From contig SVUA01000004.1 in the NCBI GenBank assembly GCA_015063485.1, forward strand, positions 1-64,000: 64,000 nucleotides of DNA. The letters are read 5' to 3'. The stretch's first letter is position 1. Each line of letters opens with the position of its first letter. Origin of the DNA: Oscillospiraceae bacterium (GTDB taxonomy: Bacteria; Bacillota; Clostridia; Oscillospirales; CAG-272). Of this stretch, positions 9,563-18,225 are shown piece after piece. Position numbers and translations under genes: made by a program. The notes under the pieces were generated by a model that saw only the letters and a list, made by a program, of their open reading frames with translations, made no database searches and was not told the DNA's origin.

Positions 9563-10114
9563 TTATTTATTTTCGTTGTTTTCGTTATTTTCAACCTTTT
9601 CTTCGACTTGAGCGTCGGTAACTGCCGCGCTCTTTTTTTCTTTCGCGGCGGCTTTTCCCTCTTGCACGATAGAAATGATACACCAAACGAAAAGTATTCC
9701 TCCGCCTACGCAAACGAAAGCGTCAGCGACGTTAAATATCCACATCCAAAGATTCGGGAACGCGCAGAAATTTAGGAAATCTATAACGTACCCAAGGCGC
9801 ACACGGTCTATCATATTTCCGATACCGCCGCCTATTATCATAGCTATCGCGGTACACGCCCACTTGCTTTCGGGACGGAATTTCCACAAATATACCAATA
9901 ACGCGGCAATAGCGACGGTAGAAACTACCATAAACACCCATCTGTTATCGCTGAGCATTCCAAACGCCGCGCCCTCATTTTTTATATAAGTAAATTCAAA
10001 AACTCCGTCAATCAAAGGAACGCTTTCCTGATAAGGAATGAAGCTTACGACAAGCCATTTTGTCGCTTGATCAAAAATGACAGAGCCTAAGATCACGAGC
10101 AACCAGACCCACAT
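9563..10114 (-). CDS. lspA: lipoprotein signal peptidase (signal peptidase II)
   Basis: LspA is the membrane aspartic protease that removes signal peptides from diacylated prolipoproteins. Four hydrophobic segments are visible. The conserved boxes NEGAAFG (residues 46-52) and GGGIGNMIDR with VIDFLNF carry the two catalytic aspartates at 103 and 112. The 183-residue protein ends in a charged, Lys/Glu/Asn-rich cytoplasmic tail longer than usual. Three lipoproteins encoded in this window (at 23061, 55998 and 60106) would be substrates. Confidence 0.96.
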   Translation of the reverse strand: MWVWLLVILGSVIFDQATKWLVVSFIPYQESVPLIDGVFEFTYIKNEGAAFGMLSDNRWVFMVVSTVAIAALLVYLWKFRPESKWACTAIAMIIGGGIGNMIDRVRLGYVIDFLNFCAFPNLWMWIFNVADAFVCVGGGILFVWCIISIVQEGKAAAKEKKSAAVTDAQVEEKVENNENNENK

Positions 10115-10144
10115 GAAATTTTCTCCATGAATACAATTTATTTT

Positions 10145-10930
10145 TTAAAGATATTTTTGCGCGATGAGGCGATATCTTCCCTTTTTCGTTTGTTCGCTGA
10201 CAGACAAAATTTTAAATTTACCATATCCGCGAACAGTAACAAGGCAAGGAGCGATAAGCGTTTTGTCGGGACGGACTACCGTCTCGTAATCGACTTCAAC
10301 AAATTCGTTCTCGACAAGCTCTCTTGCCTTATCGCGCGAGAGTGAGCATAAAGCCGCCACAACGCCGTCAGCTCTCGGGGAAGCCACTGTATCCATGACA
10401 CTCGCAAAACGCCGCACAGGTACGAAATCCTCGGGCAAAACGATATTTTCAACGCGCACCTTGTCGTTTCCAACCTTATTCCACGCCTCAAGCAAAAAAC
10501 GGACTATTTCCGAGCCGCAAAAAACTATCGCTTCTCTTCCCGTCTCGGTCACGACTATATCTCCTACAACGCTTCTCTCGATTCCGAGTCCGAGCAAAGA
10601 GCCCATAAAATCTCTATGAGAGAGCTTTGAAAAACCGCTTCCGCTGACCTTTAAAACGCTTATATCAAGTCCTTGACCATACGCTTCAAGCTCGGACACA
10701 GAGGTCAACCCCTCCATATAATCGGGCAAGATATAAAGCTTGTTACGCTCCGCGTCCGCCATACCGCCAAAGACAAGAAAATGCGCCCGTCTTTCTTCAA
10801 GTCTCTTACGCGCAAAATGAAGTTCGCGCGGAGAAAGAAAGACGCTTACCGCCGTCTCTCCGCGTTCCGCGCGTTCGCAAAGATCGTCAATTCTTGCAAA
10901 AAGGAGTTCGATATCTTCTTTTCTTTCCAT
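10145..10930 (-). CDS. ylmH: YlmH family S4-domain RNA-binding protein
   Basis: A 261-residue YlmH protein. It has an N-terminal region of about 170 residues that includes LGLGIERSVVGDIVV, then an S4 domain (about residues 180-245, RADGVVAALCSLSRDKARELVENEFVEV would fall here). In Bacillus, YlmH has been linked to rescue of stalled 50S-peptidyl-tRNA complexes. It sits three bases after yggT and 30 before lspA in the ylm cluster. In many Firmicutes divIVA follows ylmH, but here lspA follows directly. Confidence 0.93.
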   Translation of the reverse strand: MERKEDIELLFARIDDLCERAERGETAVSVFLSPRELHFARKRLEERRAHFLVFGGMADAERNKLYILPDYMEGLTSVSELEAYGQGLDISVLKVSGSGFSKLSHRDFMGSLLGLGIERSVVGDIVVTETGREAIVFCGSEIVRFLLEAWNKVGNDKVRVENIVLPEDFVPVRRFASVMDTVASPRADGVVAALCSLSRDKARELVENEFVEVDYETVVRPDKTLIAPCLVTVRGYGKFKILSVSEQTKKGRYRLIAQKYL

Positions 10931-10933
10931 ACG

Positions 10934-11197
10934 TCAAGACAAAAATATCATTATGATGCTGATAAGAAGATACGACACCATAAATGAAATATCTATGGGC
11001 ATACCTTGAAACCACCCGAAGTGCTCAAAAAGACGACGCACGGGATAAATAAAGGGTTCTGTTACACAATGCAAAAAGTCTATAAAGCGATTTTCGAGCG
11101 GAAACCAAGACAGAACCGCCCTTAACAGCATCGCCAACTGTATTGCCATCAAAAAAATCGAGACGGCGCTTTTAATGACCATTAATGCAACTGTCAA
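10934..11197 (-). CDS. YggT family membrane protein
   Basis: A small membrane protein (87 residues from the chosen start) with two hydrophobic helices, MVIKSAVSIFLMAIQLAMLL and the C-terminal FMVSYLLISIIMIFL, and the family motif RAVLSWFP. YggT (YlmG) proteins are linked to division or osmotic stress, but their mechanism is unclear. An AGGAGG at 11204-11209 lies six bases before a TTG at 11197, so TTG is a better start than the upstream ATG at 11251, which would put the ribosome binding site inside the gene. It lies between sepF and ylmH as in Bacillus. Confidence 0.88.
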   Translation of the reverse strand: MTVALMVIKSAVSIFLMAIQLAMLLRAVLSWFPLENRFIDFLHCVTEPFIYPVRRLFEHFGWFQGMPIDISFMVSYLLISIIMIFLS

Positions 11198-11275
11198 AGC
11201 GATCCTCCTAAACAAAAATTTTTGTGCCGCGCCACACAAGCAACGCGGCACATAGCCAATAACGGAATTACTGTA

Positions 11276-11677
11276 TTAGTTGCCTACCATAGCCTCGATG
11301 CTGCTTACGTCAACGTTCTTGGGAGCAACGACGATGGTGGTCTTGCCAACCTTGGTCATAAGTCCGCCGAGAACGTAGGTAGCGCCCGAAAGGTAGTCTA
11401 TCATACGAACTGCCTGCTCGCGTGCCATATTCTCAATGTTGAGAAGAACGGTGCTGCCGTTCATGAGGTAACCTGCTATCTCGGAAGCGTCCTGATAGCT
11501 CTTGGGGTTGATGATCTTGAGAGCCGCGGTATTAGGAGCGGGAGCTGCGGGAGCTGCGGGAGCATCGTCGAAATCTCCGAATCCTTCCTCTACCTCTTCC
11601 TCGGCAGTATTCATCGTTACGTCCTCTTCTGCGTCAAAAGGTCCGTACGTATTGGGCTTCTTTGAAAACTTAAACAT
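11276..11677 (-). CDS. sepF: cell division protein SepF
   Basis: SepF binds FtsZ and anchors it to the membrane. The first residues MFKFSKKPNTYGPFD fit the membrane-targeting amphipathic end, an acidic and Ala/Pro-rich linker follows (about residues 20-52), and the globular domain begins at LKIINPKSYQDA with the conserved NGSTVLLNIENM and the closing KVGKTTIVVAPKNV. GGAGG lies eight bases before the ATG at 11677. The in-frame ATG 15 bases upstream would place the ribosome binding site within the coding region and is rejected. Confidence 0.95.
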   Translation of the reverse strand: MFKFSKKPNTYGPFDAEEDVTMNTAEEEVEEGFGDFDDAPAAPAAPAPNTAALKIINPKSYQDASEIAGYLMNGSTVLLNIENMAREQAVRMIDYLSGATYVLGGLMTKVGKTTIVVAPKNVDVSSIEAMVGN

Positions 11678-11714
11678 TTTTACATCCTCCAAATTTTATA
11701 TTTATATATTTTTT

Positions 11715-12410
11715 TTACTTTACAAAAAGGCTTCTGCCTATTCGAACGATATTAGATCCGCACTCTATTGCGGGCTCAAAGCTTTCGCTCATTCCCATTG
11801 AAATAATGGGCTCACTTATATTATGCATTTTTTTTGTCCAAATGTCAAGGACTTGAGCATAAGTTTGTTGAAAATATTTTAAATAATCTTCTTTTTTGTC
11901 ACATTTTGGCGCCATAGTCATAAATCCGCGAAGTCTTATTCCCGAAAATTGCGAAAGCGACGAGCAAAATTCCTCTGCCTCGCTCGGCAAAACGCCGCTC
12001 TTGTTTTCCTCTTCTCCGCTATTTATCTCGACCAAAACGTCCATGACGAGCCCGTGTTTTTTTGCCTGCTTATCTATCTCGGCGGCAAGTTTTAGCGAGT
12101 CGAGCGAATGTATCATCGTGACCTTATCGATTATATATTTGACCTTATTGGTCTGAAGCGTTCCGATAAAATGTATATTTACGTCGGACGTATCTATCTT
12201 CTCGTAATGCTCAAGGAGCTGTTGAACTCGGTTCTCACCGATATCCTTTACTCCGCATACGTGAACAAGGTGGTCTATCTCCTCGCTCTCGGCGTATTTT
12301 ACCGCCGCGAGCAAAAGCACATCTCCCTCGCCTCTTCCCGCCAAAGAAACGGCGTTTGCCATTCTCTTGCGGATATCCGCAACGTTTCTGTCAATATAAG
12401 AAAAATCCAT
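11715..12410 (-). CDS. yggS: YggS family pyridoxal phosphate homeostasis protein
   Basis: A PLP-binding protein (PLPBP/YggS) that buffers pyridoxal 5-phosphate and affects amino-acid balance. The alanine-racemase-like barrel carries the PLP lysine in LLAAVKYAE (near residue 38), the GENRVQQLLEH block, the HFIGTLQTNKVK block, and near the C-terminus SMGMSESFEPAIECGSNIVR, the phosphate-binding region. Its place directly before sepF matches ylmE in the Bacillus ylm cluster. It starts two bases after the HlyD-like gene ends. Confidence 0.95.
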   Translation of the reverse strand: MDFSYIDRNVADIRKRMANAVSLAGRGEGDVLLLAAVKYAESEEIDHLVHVCGVKDIGENRVQQLLEHYEKIDTSDVNIHFIGTLQTNKVKYIIDKVTMIHSLDSLKLAAEIDKQAKKHGLVMDVLVEINSGEEENKSGVLPSEAEEFCSSLSQFSGIRLRGFMTMAPKCDKKEDYLKYFQQTYAQVLDIWTKKMHNISEPIISMGMSESFEPAIECGSNIVRIGRSLFVK

Positions 12411-12412
12411 AG

Positions 12413-13672
12413 CTATTCAAGAATCCTGCCTTCAAACAGATTTGTTCCGTTAAGTATTATCAGGTCGTTTGGCGCAAGGTAGACGAAGCTATCGTCTGCT
12501 CCCTCCTCGCTGACCAGATAATAATCGCTTCCCTCGTACACGATATAGATGTATCTGAAATGCACCACGCTTCCGCGAAGAATGTAAACGCCCTCGTTTC
12601 CGTCGACCGTATGGACGGCTTTCTTTGGAACGTATATTCCACTTAAGCTGTCAAGCTCTATACTAACGCTTTGGCAACGGTTGAACTCAAAGCGTTCGGG
12701 CAATCTGTCGCACTCAAAGACGAGCAACACGGAATCTCTCGTGGAGCAATCTATCTTGCTTACAAGAGTCATAGGAAGCAACGCCCCGTTATTTTCGGTA
12801 AACTCAACGTTATAATTGAGTCCTTCCTCGAAATGATCGCTCTTTTTATCCGATATCTCCATAACGAAGCCCCACTGACTGTTATCGGCAAGTTTTCCGT
12901 ATGCCGTACCGCCGTCTGAGCTGAGCGTTCGTCTTTCGGACACGAGACTTGCGAAGGATTCCGACGTCAGACTCTCGAAAGCCTCCATTGTAAAGACTTC
13001 CTCATAGCCGTCGGCGGAGGTATAAAAATAACCTCCCTTTTGCGCGGATTCGACCGCCGCTCCTCCCGAAGCCTTTATCATCTCTTCCTTTTGAGCTTTA
13101 AGCTCTTCGAGCGTTACAGCAACCTTGGAGTCGTCCTCTGTAAGAACGCTGAGTCTGTCCATGCCGACGAGGAACTCATTTATCTGCACCGAAAGCTCTC
13201 CCGTTTGTCCCGCCGCAAGCATACGGACGAGTATATAGTAATCATCGGTTATATCATTTTGAAGATCGGCTATATCTATACTCGTTACGCTTGAATCACT
13301 GCTTTTTTCAAGTATCGCTATCTGCTTATCGAGCTTTTGAACGTTTTCTCTGTCCTTTAAAGAGCCGTCGGAATACACCGTGGCAAGCTCCTGACCCACA
13401 GCTACCTTCGTTCCGTCGGAGCAAAGGTAATCGACGACACCTCCGTTTGACGAGCGCAATACCGTTTCGTCACGGAAGATATAACCCGTACCGCTCAAAG
13501 AATCGGTCTCGGTGGTAACGCCCGCGGCAAAGGTGGAGATATCCTCGCCGAAAAGGCTTATCATGTGATAAAACGTATATAAAAGAATACAAACGGCAAT
13601 TACGATAATAACGAATCGGTATTTCCACGTGTCTTTGATCTTAACGCGCTTTATGCGTTGTAATTGCAACAT
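12413..13672 (-). CDS. HlyD-like membrane-anchored protein
   Basis: A 419-residue protein with a basic N-terminus, one membrane helix at about residues 19-37 and a large outer domain. The biotinyl/lipoyl-like half-motifs (GTGYIFRDETVL, DGTKVAVGQELATVYSDG), a helical hairpin in the middle and a C-terminal beta domain with GIYVPKKAVH resemble HlyD-type adaptor subunits. No transporter is adjacent. Proteins of this kind are often found before yggS-sepF in Clostridia, so a link to division or envelope work is possible. It is the first gene after an internal promoter and is preceded by AAGGAAG. Confidence 0.75.
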   Translation of the reverse strand: MLQLQRIKRVKIKDTWKYRFVIIVIAVCILLYTFYHMISLFGEDISTFAAGVTTETDSLSGTGYIFRDETVLRSSNGGVVDYLCSDGTKVAVGQELATVYSDGSLKDRENVQKLDKQIAILEKSSDSSVTSIDIADLQNDITDDYYILVRMLAAGQTGELSVQINEFLVGMDRLSVLTEDDSKVAVTLEELKAQKEEMIKASGGAAVESAQKGGYFYTSADGYEEVFTMEAFESLTSESFASLVSERRTLSSDGGTAYGKLADNSQWGFVMEISDKKSDHFEEGLNYNVEFTENNGALLPMTLVSKIDCSTRDSVLLVFECDRLPERFEFNRCQSVSIELDSLSGIYVPKKAVHTVDGNEGVYILRGSVVHFRYIYIVYEGSDYYLVSEEGADDSFVYLAPNDLIILNGTNLFEGRILE

Positions 13673-13697
13673 CGTTCTCTTCCTTCCAAGTTTACGT

Positions 13698-13725
13698 ATT
13701 ATATATTATTTTACCACAAATTCAA
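13698..13725 (-). promoter_or_regulatory. promoter of the yggS-sepF-lspA operon
   Basis: On the minus strand, TTGAAT (13725-13720) and TATAAT (13703-13698) are 16 bp apart. The -35 box overlaps the miaA stop codon. The start point would lie just before the HlyD-like gene. Confidence 0.65.
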
Positions 13726-14660
13726 GCTTTTGAAAAGAGTTTTTTCGCACAATTTACAATCTCTTCAAATGTTTTTTCGTCTGCCTCTATCCATGAAACG
13801 TAAGGCTTTGCGGAAAACCACGTCATTTGCCTTTTAGCGTATCTCCGAGTTGCCGTTTTCAGACGTTCAACGGCAGTATCGATATCCTCTTCTCCCGCGA
13901 TATACGCAAGAAGCTCCTTATATCCTATCGCCTGCGCGGCGGTATGATTCTTCTCAAAAACACCCTCGGAAAGAAGCGCTTCCGTCTCGGCTAAAAGTCC
14001 CTCGGACATCATGATATCGACTCGCTTTTCTATTCGGCTGTAAAGCTTTTCTCTGTCAGTATAACGCAGACCTATCACCGTCGCGTCAAAGCGGTCGCCC
14101 AAAAGCTGTGAGCGTCTGTCGAGCTCGGACTTTGGCACTCCGCAAACACGGTATATCTCGATAGCGCGGACTACTCGCTTTACGTTGTTTTCGTGTATCG
14201 CTTCAGCGCTTTCAGGGTCTATCTTGCAAAGCTCCTCGTGCAAAGCGTGAGCGCCCTCTCGCTCCGCGAACGCAAACAGTTCCTCTCGTATTTTTTCATC
14301 GCCCGCCGTCTCCTCAAAGTCCGCGCCTCGTAAAAGTGAATCGAGATAAAGCCCCGTTCCACCGCAAACGATAGGAAGCTTTCCTCTCGCCGCGCAATCC
14401 TTTATCTCCGTCTCTGCAAGCTTTACGTAATCGGCGCAAGAGAAGCTCTCATCGGGCTCGGCAACGTCTATCATATGGTGTCTGATACGCGACATTTCCT
14501 CCTGCGTAGGCTTTGCCGTGCCTATGTCCATACGGCGATATATCTGCATCGAGTCGCAGGATATTATCTCTCCGTCAAGCTGTCTTGCCAACTCAAGCGC
14601 AAGCGCGCTTTTTCCGCTCGCCGTAGGTCCGACTATACACAGTATCTTTATTTTTTTCAT
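13722..14660 (-). CDS. miaA: tRNA dimethylallyltransferase MiaA
   Basis: MiaA transfers a dimethylallyl group to A37 of tRNAs that read codons starting with U. The P-loop GPTASGKSALA begins at residue 10, followed by SCDSMQIYRRMDIGTAKPT and GGTGLYLDSLL, all hallmarks of the family, and the C-terminal WFSAKPYVSWIE region. Length (312 residues) is typical. It lies 18 bases downstream of a metallophosphoesterase gene that separates it from the other tRNA-modification gene queA. Confidence 0.97.
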   Translation of the reverse strand: MKKIKILCIVGPTASGKSALALELARQLDGEIISCDSMQIYRRMDIGTAKPTQEEMSRIRHHMIDVAEPDESFSCADYVKLAETEIKDCAARGKLPIVCGGTGLYLDSLLRGADFEETAGDEKIREELFAFAEREGAHALHEELCKIDPESAEAIHENNVKRVVRAIEIYRVCGVPKSELDRRSQLLGDRFDATVIGLRYTDREKLYSRIEKRVDIMMSEGLLAETEALLSEGVFEKNHTAAQAIGYKELLAYIAGEEDIDTAVERLKTATRRYAKRQMTWFSAKPYVSWIEADEKTFEEIVNCAKKLFSKA

Positions 14661-14678
14661 CGGTTTGAAAAATTCCTT

Positions 14679-15785
14679 TTATTCGATAATATATTTATCC
14701 TCCGCAAACAAGCCGTTGAACATCGGTGCTTTACCCGGATAAGCCGCGCAAAGAGCAAGTGCAGGAACGTGCTGAACTGTAAAACCATCTCCCTCGAGTG
14801 TCACGAGAGTTCCGCCAAGCTGTCCTACGTTATGATAATCATACTGTCCGGTTTTAAGACCGTAGATCCATTTTATACCCTCATACTCAATGCAAGTATT
14901 GTTCTTGTGGCAATGTCCGACGAAAAATCCGTCCACGTTACATTTCTTTAAAGCGTCAAGGAAATTTTCGTCCGTCGCGATCATAGTGCGGTCGTGCCTC
15001 TCGTATTTACAACCGAAATCACCTTTCTGTGCAGAAACGTCAACGCCGAGAGTGTAAAACTCTCTTTCAGCATTCCTATATCCATTTGCTATCTCTGCCT
15101 TTATGAAAAGGTCTACGGGGATATGACACGCCATAAACGCTTTTACGTTCTTGCACTGCGCTTTCTTTATCGCGGAGGTATTCGCTTTTATAAGCTCTAT
15201 CTGGTCAGAGTATATACCTCTCTTTTTGGTAATACTCTCGTCTGTTCCCGCACCACAGCCGTTCGAATCGACCATGTGCAACACACGCACAAGCTCCTCT
15301 CCGACAGCTATACCCACGGAAAAATTACTGTTTCCCGTCACGCTTCCGCGCTTGAAAAGACAGTATTCGCTCTTCTCAAACTGCTCACACTGCCACGCAA
15401 CACCCATCTCCGACTCGTTGTCGTGATTTCCGAACGTGACTGCCCACGGGATCTTAAACGAATCCATAAGCTTACATATGTAGACAAGCGTTTGTCCGTT
15501 ATCGTCGAACGAGCCGTAGGTAACGTCGCCCGTTATAAATATCATATCGGGCGAGGTCTGCGCCACGAGCGAACGTATCTGATCTCCGCAAAGCGCGTCG
15601 AAATTTTCGGGTCTCCACGCGTTTATCTCGTCAATTCGAAGCCTGTCGGGCTCTCTTCTTTGCGTAGCATCGATTATCTGCATATCGGTAAGTTGCAAAA
15701 GCTTTATCTTTCTGTCGGTATCAAATTTCAGTACGAAGTCACAGCCCTCAAAAACTGTATTTTTTGTGTTTTTTATTATTTTCAT
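14679..15785 (-). CDS. calcineurin-like metallophosphoesterase
   Basis: A 368-residue metallophosphoesterase with the dinuclear-metal motifs in order: LTDMQ (in place of the usual DxH), FITGDVTYG, TFGNHDNE, a histidine in ACHIP, and VGHCHKN near residue 315. The layout resembles the DCR2/purple-acid-phosphatase-like branch. No signal peptide is evident, so it probably acts in the cytoplasm on an unknown phosphoester. It is packed between queA (14 bases upstream) and miaA (18 bases downstream), suggesting co-transcription with tRNA-modification genes. Confidence 0.85.
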   Translation of the reverse strand: MKIIKNTKNTVFEGCDFVLKFDTDRKIKLLQLTDMQIIDATQRREPDRLRIDEINAWRPENFDALCGDQIRSLVAQTSPDMIFITGDVTYGSFDDNGQTLVYICKLMDSFKIPWAVTFGNHDNESEMGVAWQCEQFEKSEYCLFKRGSVTGNSNFSVGIAVGEELVRVLHMVDSNGCGAGTDESITKKRGIYSDQIELIKANTSAIKKAQCKNVKAFMACHIPVDLFIKAEIANGYRNAEREFYTLGVDVSAQKGDFGCKYERHDRTMIATDENFLDALKKCNVDGFFVGHCHKNNTCIEYEGIKWIYGLKTGQYDYHNVGQLGGTLVTLEGDGFTVQHVPALALCAAYPGKAPMFNGLFAEDKYIIE

Positions 15786-15799
15786 GACTTTTTCCTTTA

Positions 15800-16873
15800 T
15801 TATTCTATAAACATCGCGTCGCCAAAGGAGAAAAATCTATATTCCTGCTCGACTGCCGTGTGATAAGCTTCCATCACTCTTTCCTTATCGTAAAACGCCG
15901 ATACAAGCATAAGGAGCGTACTCTCGGGCAAATGGAAATTTGTTATCAAAGCGTCCACTGCCTTGAATCTATATCCCGGATAGATAAATATTCCAGTATC
16001 TCCCGACATGGCGGGGATAGTGCCGTCCTTCAGTGCAACGCTCTCGATAGTACGGCAGGACGTTGTGCCAACGCAGATAAGACGTCCACCCTTCGCCTTG
16101 CAGGAATTGATAATATCCGCGCTTTCTTTTGACACCGAAAAATATTCGGTATGCATTATATGCTCGTCTATGCGCTCCGACTTTACGGGTCTAAACGTAC
16201 CAAGTCCGACATGGAGCATTACGGGAGCGATAGAAACGCCCTTATCCTTTATCTTCTGCAAAAGCTCGGGTGTGAAATGAAGACCCGCAGTGGGAGCGGC
16301 GGCAGAGCCCTCCTCTCTCGCGTAGACTGTTTGATAACGAGAATTATCCTTTAACTGCTCGGTGATATATGGCGGCAGAGGCATAAGACCTACCACCGAC
16401 AGAATATCGTAAATGTTCGCGTATTTCGTCTTGTCGTATTCAAAGCGTATTATGCGGTTGCCCTCCTCTACGATATCTATGACCTCGCCGACGAGTATTC
16501 CTCCGCCAAACACGGCGCGAGAGCCTATACGCGCGCGTTTACCCGGTTTTACAAGTGTCTCCCAACAATCAAGGTCGTGCTGACGCAAAAGCAAAAGCTC
16601 AAGTGCCGCATCGGGTCTGCCCTCCGCGTGACCGTAAAGGCGCGCGGGAATGACCTTTGAATCGTTTATCACGAGCACGTCGCCCTCATGCAGATATTCA
16701 AGTATATCGTAAAAATGCTTATGTTCCACCGTATTCTCGGCTCTGTTTAACACCATAAGGCGAGAATGATCTCTCTTCTCGCTCGGGTGCTGGGCGATAA
16801 GACGCTCGGGCAGGTCGTAGTAAAAATCGGAAGTCTTAAGGTCTGTTGCTTTCTTTTCATTAATAATGGTCAT
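15800..16873 (-). CDS. queA: tRNA preQ1(34) S-adenosylmethionine ribosyltransferase-isomerase QueA
   Basis: QueA adds the ribosyl-derived cyclopentene-epoxide moiety of SAM to preQ1 in tRNA, giving epoxyqueuosine, which QueH then reduces. Conserved blocks include [27 protein letters not shown], the [11 protein letters not shown] active region and [24 protein letters not shown]. Length (357) is typical. It is the first gene of the minus-strand run and diverges from the riboswitch-controlled dapAB operon. AAAGGA lies about 11 bases before the ATG. Confidence 0.97.
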   Translation of the reverse strand: MTIINEKKATDLKTSDFYYDLPERLIAQHPSEKRDHSRLMVLNRAENTVEHKHFYDILEYLHEGDVLVINDSKVIPARLYGHAEGRPDAALELLLLRQHDLDCWETLVKPGKRARIGSRAVFGGGILVGEVIDIVEEGNRIIRFEYDKTKYANIYDILSVVGLMPLPPYITEQLKDNSRYQTVYAREEGSAAAPTAGLHFTPELLQKIKDKGVSIAPVMLHVGLGTFRPVKSERIDEHIMHTEYFSVSKESADIINSCKAKGGRLICVGTTSCRTIESVALKDGTIPAMSGDTGIFIYPGYRFKAVDALITNFHLPESTLLMLVSAFYDKERVMEAYHTAVEQEYRFFSFGDAMFIE

Positions 16874-16932
16874 ACGTTTTGTGTCCTTTTTGAAAATAAT
16901 AAAAATAATTGCATCAAAAACAAAAAAAGTTA

Positions 16933-16961
16933 TTGACAGATGCGTTAAGATATGCTATGAT
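16933..16961 (+). promoter_or_regulatory. promoter of the dapAB leader
   Basis: TTGACA (16933-16938) and TATGAT (16956-16961) with a 17-bp spacer. Transcription would start just before the lysine riboswitch. Confidence 0.85.
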
Positions 16962-16983
16962 ATTAACAAAGATACATATAATT

Positions 16984-17158
16984 ATGGTAGAGGCGCATTG
17001 TATCACTGCTATTCGTCAAGGCCGCCGCGGCCGCTTGAGACGGGTTTTGTGAGGATACTTTGCCGAAGGCGCATCGAAGCGGAGTCGACGCGTACTGGTT
17101 CGAACGGTTAAAAGCCGACGAATTGTCATCATATTTCAAAATGATGGAGAGCTATCTG
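16984..17158 (+). promoter_or_regulatory. lysine riboswitch (L box)
   Basis: The leader contains the conserved core pieces of the lysine riboswitch in the right order: GGTAGAGGCGC at the 5' side, GAGGATACTTTGCCGAAGGCGCA in the centre (17050 onward), and TGTCATCAT with ATGATGGAGAGCTATC at the 3' end. GGTAG (16986-16990) can pair with CTATC (17152-17156) as P1 with one wobble. Presence directly upstream of dapA, an early lysine-branch gene, supports the call. Bound lysine is expected to favour the downstream terminator and shut off dapAB. Confidence 0.88.
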
Positions 17159-17160
17159 TT

Positions 17161-17234
17161 ATTGTAATACATAGGAAATTACGTTACCTATATTATAGTA
17201 CAATTACAGCTGGTTTTCAACCGGTTTTTTTGTT
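17161..17234 (+). terminator. expression platform of the lysine riboswitch
   Basis: A terminator hairpin, CTGGTT-TTC-AACCGG (17210-17224) with weak extension, is followed by a run of Ts. Just before it ATTGTAATA/TATTATAGTACAAT and ATAGG/CCTAT (17161-17205) can form a second long hairpin. Their mutual arrangement fits transcription attenuation. I did not calculate folding energies. Confidence 0.7.
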
Positions 17235-17295
17235 TTTATATGGATTTCTTTAAAAATTTCGGGTTTTTACCCCAGATCAGAAAGGAAAATCACTC

Positions 17296-18189
17296 ATGAG
17301 CAAGTGGAAGAACACAATTTTTACAGGCGCGGGTACTGCTATCATTACCCCTTTTAAGAATGGAGCTATCGATTACGAGAGCTTTGGCAAGATCATCGAG
17401 GATCAGATAGCGAAAAGCATAGATGCTATCGTCGTCGCAGGTACTACGGGCGAGGCGGCAACGCTTACGCACGAGGAGCATTGCGACGTTATAAAGTACG
17501 CGGTAGAAAAGATTGCGGGCAGAGTTCCCGTTATCGCGGGTACGGGCTCGAACGACACCGCTTACGGTATCGAGCTTTCAAAGTACGCGTGTGAGGTTGG
17601 AGCTGACGCGCTTCTTCTCGTTACCCCCTACTACAACAAGGCTACGCCCAAGGGTCTTATCAAGAATTTCATTGAGACCGCAGAGGCTACCGATAAGCCG
17701 ATAATCCTTTACAACGTTCCCAGCCGTACGGGATGTAACATTCCTCTTTCCGTATACAAGGAGCTCGCAAAGCACGAGCGCATCGTTGCAACGAAGGAGG
17801 CTTCGGGCAACATAAGCTACATAGCAGAGGTCATCGCGGAATGCGGAGACTCGCTTGACGTTTATTCGGGCAACGACGACCAGATAGTTCCCATTATGTC
17901 GCTTGGCGGTAAGGGCGTTATCTCTGTGCTCTCAAACGTACTTCCCGAGGAAACTCACACCTTGGCAAAGCTTTGCCTTGACGGAAACTTTAGCGGCGCG
18001 GCAAAAATGCAGCTTGATTACTTGAAGCTTATCAACGCACTCTTCTGCGAAGTAAATCCCGTTCCCGTAAAGACGGCTATGGCTGAGCTTGGCTGGTGCG
18101 ACATCGAAATGCGTCTCCCTCTTTGCGAGATGGAGGACGCTAACAAGGCAAAGCTTCTTGCCGCTATGAAGGAAAAGGGAATTCTCTGA
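17296..18189 (+). CDS. dapA: 4-hydroxy-tetrahydrodipicolinate synthase DapA
   Basis: DapA condenses pyruvate and aspartate semialdehyde, the first step of the lysine/diaminopimelate branch; dipicolinate for spores also comes from this branch. The 297-residue barrel shows GTTGEAATLTHEEH, the YYNKATPKG block with the active-site tyrosine, YNVPSRTG, and the Schiff-base lysine in ATKEASGN. AAAGGA lies before the ATG. It is the first gene under the lysine riboswitch and is followed 36 bases later by dapB. Confidence 0.97.
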   Translation: MSKWKNTIFTGAGTAIITPFKNGAIDYESFGKIIEDQIAKSIDAIVVAGTTGEAATLTHEEHCDVIKYAVEKIAGRVPVIAGTGSNDTAYGIELSKYACEVGADALLLVTPYYNKATPKGLIKNFIETAEATDKPIILYNVPSRTGCNIPLSVYKELAKHERIVATKEASGNISYIAEVIAECGDSLDVYSGNDDQIVPIMSLGGKGVISVLSNVLPEETHTLAKLCLDGNFSGAAKMQLDYLKLINALFCEVNPVPVKTAMAELGWCDIEMRLPLCEMEDANKAKLLAAMKEKGIL

Positions 18190-18225
18190 TAACGAAAAAG
18201 ACGAATAAAAGAAAGGATTCTTTTT

